64,000 nt of DNA from Strigamia acuminata (taxonomy: Eukaryota > Arthropoda > Chilopoda > Geophilomorpha > Linotaeniidae): contig OX442314.1 of the NCBI GenBank assembly GCA_949358305.1, positions 50,104,581 to 50,168,580 on the forward strand, in the 5' to 3' direction. The first letter of the stretch is position 1, and each line of letters opens with the position of its first letter. Shown here piece after piece: positions 63,494 through 64,000 of the stretch. The notes beneath the pieces are model-generated. The model made no database searches, was not told the origin of the DNA, and was given only the letters and a program-made list of their open reading frames with translations. Made by a program: the position numbers and the translations under genes.

Positions 63494-64000
63494 TTTTTAT
63501 TTACGCTTGTGTAACGTGACTTGCGTCAGCGTGTTGTAATTAAGACTTTGATTCTAAGCTTGTGCATGGCGCAGGTGTCACGTAATTGTTGCAGGTGATG
63601 CCAAACCGTAAACTTTCATAGACAATAAACTTAAATATTTGTAACAAAAGCTACTTTTTTCCCATATTTTTTGTCTGTCTTCTGCGCCATGTGCAAACAT
63701 TTGTCTAAAATTGTATAAACATCGGTAAGACTAATAATTATTCGTAATTATCTGATGTTGTGATTTTCCCATAACACATCAATCTTCTGAAGATGGAAAT
63801 ATATTAATCTGGAAATATTTATCACTTTGTAATCTCATTGTTGTGAATTATATGTATAATGATAAGTGTTTTTATGTAACACACTGTTGTGGTTTATGAT
63901 TGATGCATAAAGTCCAATTTATTTAATTTAAATTATTCGTATTTTAATCACCACTTCACGGACCAGGAAACCGGATTCCAATTTCTAAAAATTAAATTTT
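63494..64000. repeat. Intergenic DNA with dispersed repeat R3, copy 2
   Basis: 63780-63950 repeats 55418-55632 in the same orientation. The first part (63494-63779) shows no gene. The tail to the window edge is AT-rich. Confidence 0.6.

Overview
This is a piece of an animal nuclear genome, most likely an arthropod and not a vertebrate. It contains GT-AG spliced genes, TATA-driven single-exon genes, a replication-type histone H4 gene with its 3' stem-loop, a tRNA-Gly gene, a DEG/ENaC channel gene, and many Ty3/gypsy retrotransposons and small DNA transposons. I cannot name the species. Intergenic DNA is AT-rich and the retroelement ORFs are distinctly more GC-rich.

Left third (1-10.5 kb): one large plus-strand Ty3/gypsy-like element (here A). 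Gag runs to the left edge and Pol lies in the -1 frame behind a canonical A-AAA-AAC slippery site. A 1.2 kb AT-rich spacer with recurring hairpins follows, then an unrelated third ORF with a Cys/His metal-binding motif and a 38-residue internal repeat. The third ORF is not envelope-like. From 10.5 to 20 kb there is mostly non-coding DNA with two clear inverted-repeat transposons (13.05 and 14.64 kb), several dispersed repeats and one possible two-exon gene (18.9-19.5 kb, minus).

Middle (20-49 kb): element B (20.3-25.6 kb, minus) has identical 207 bp LTRs, a 5 bp CTGAC duplication and one in-frame stop inside the protease. Next come a single-exon orphan gene (26.2-27.6 kb, plus) and a repeat-encoding terminal exon (29.7-30.2 kb, minus). 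Elements C (31.8-36.6 kb, two nonsense codons) and D (40.2-44.9 kb, intact 1361-residue Gag-Pol) follow; they belong to one family. The third relative, E, is reduced to a single LTR (46.93 kb) followed by decayed Pol tails. C lies inside a dispersed repeat whose uninterrupted copy at 46.7 kb acts as an empty site. The 46 kb copy is itself split by a small hAT-like element and is followed by a 5S rRNA-like sequence. A 152 bp satellite occupies 37.6-38.3 kb.

Right part (50.9-64 kb): host genes. A DEG/ENaC gene (50.95-55.29 kb, plus) appears to encode two channel modules fused head to tail. It is followed by the small subunit of TFIIF (minus), a FLYWCH zinc-finger fragment caught in an inverted duplication, histone H4 (plus), a frameshifted RRM/RS-domain protein (minus), tRNA-Gly(CCC) (plus) and a BTB-BACK-Kelch-like protein (minus). 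The retroelement LTRs of A, C, D and E share a motif close to the insect CTCF core. Apart from the internal logic of each retroelement, neighbouring genes show no operon-like or pathway relationship.
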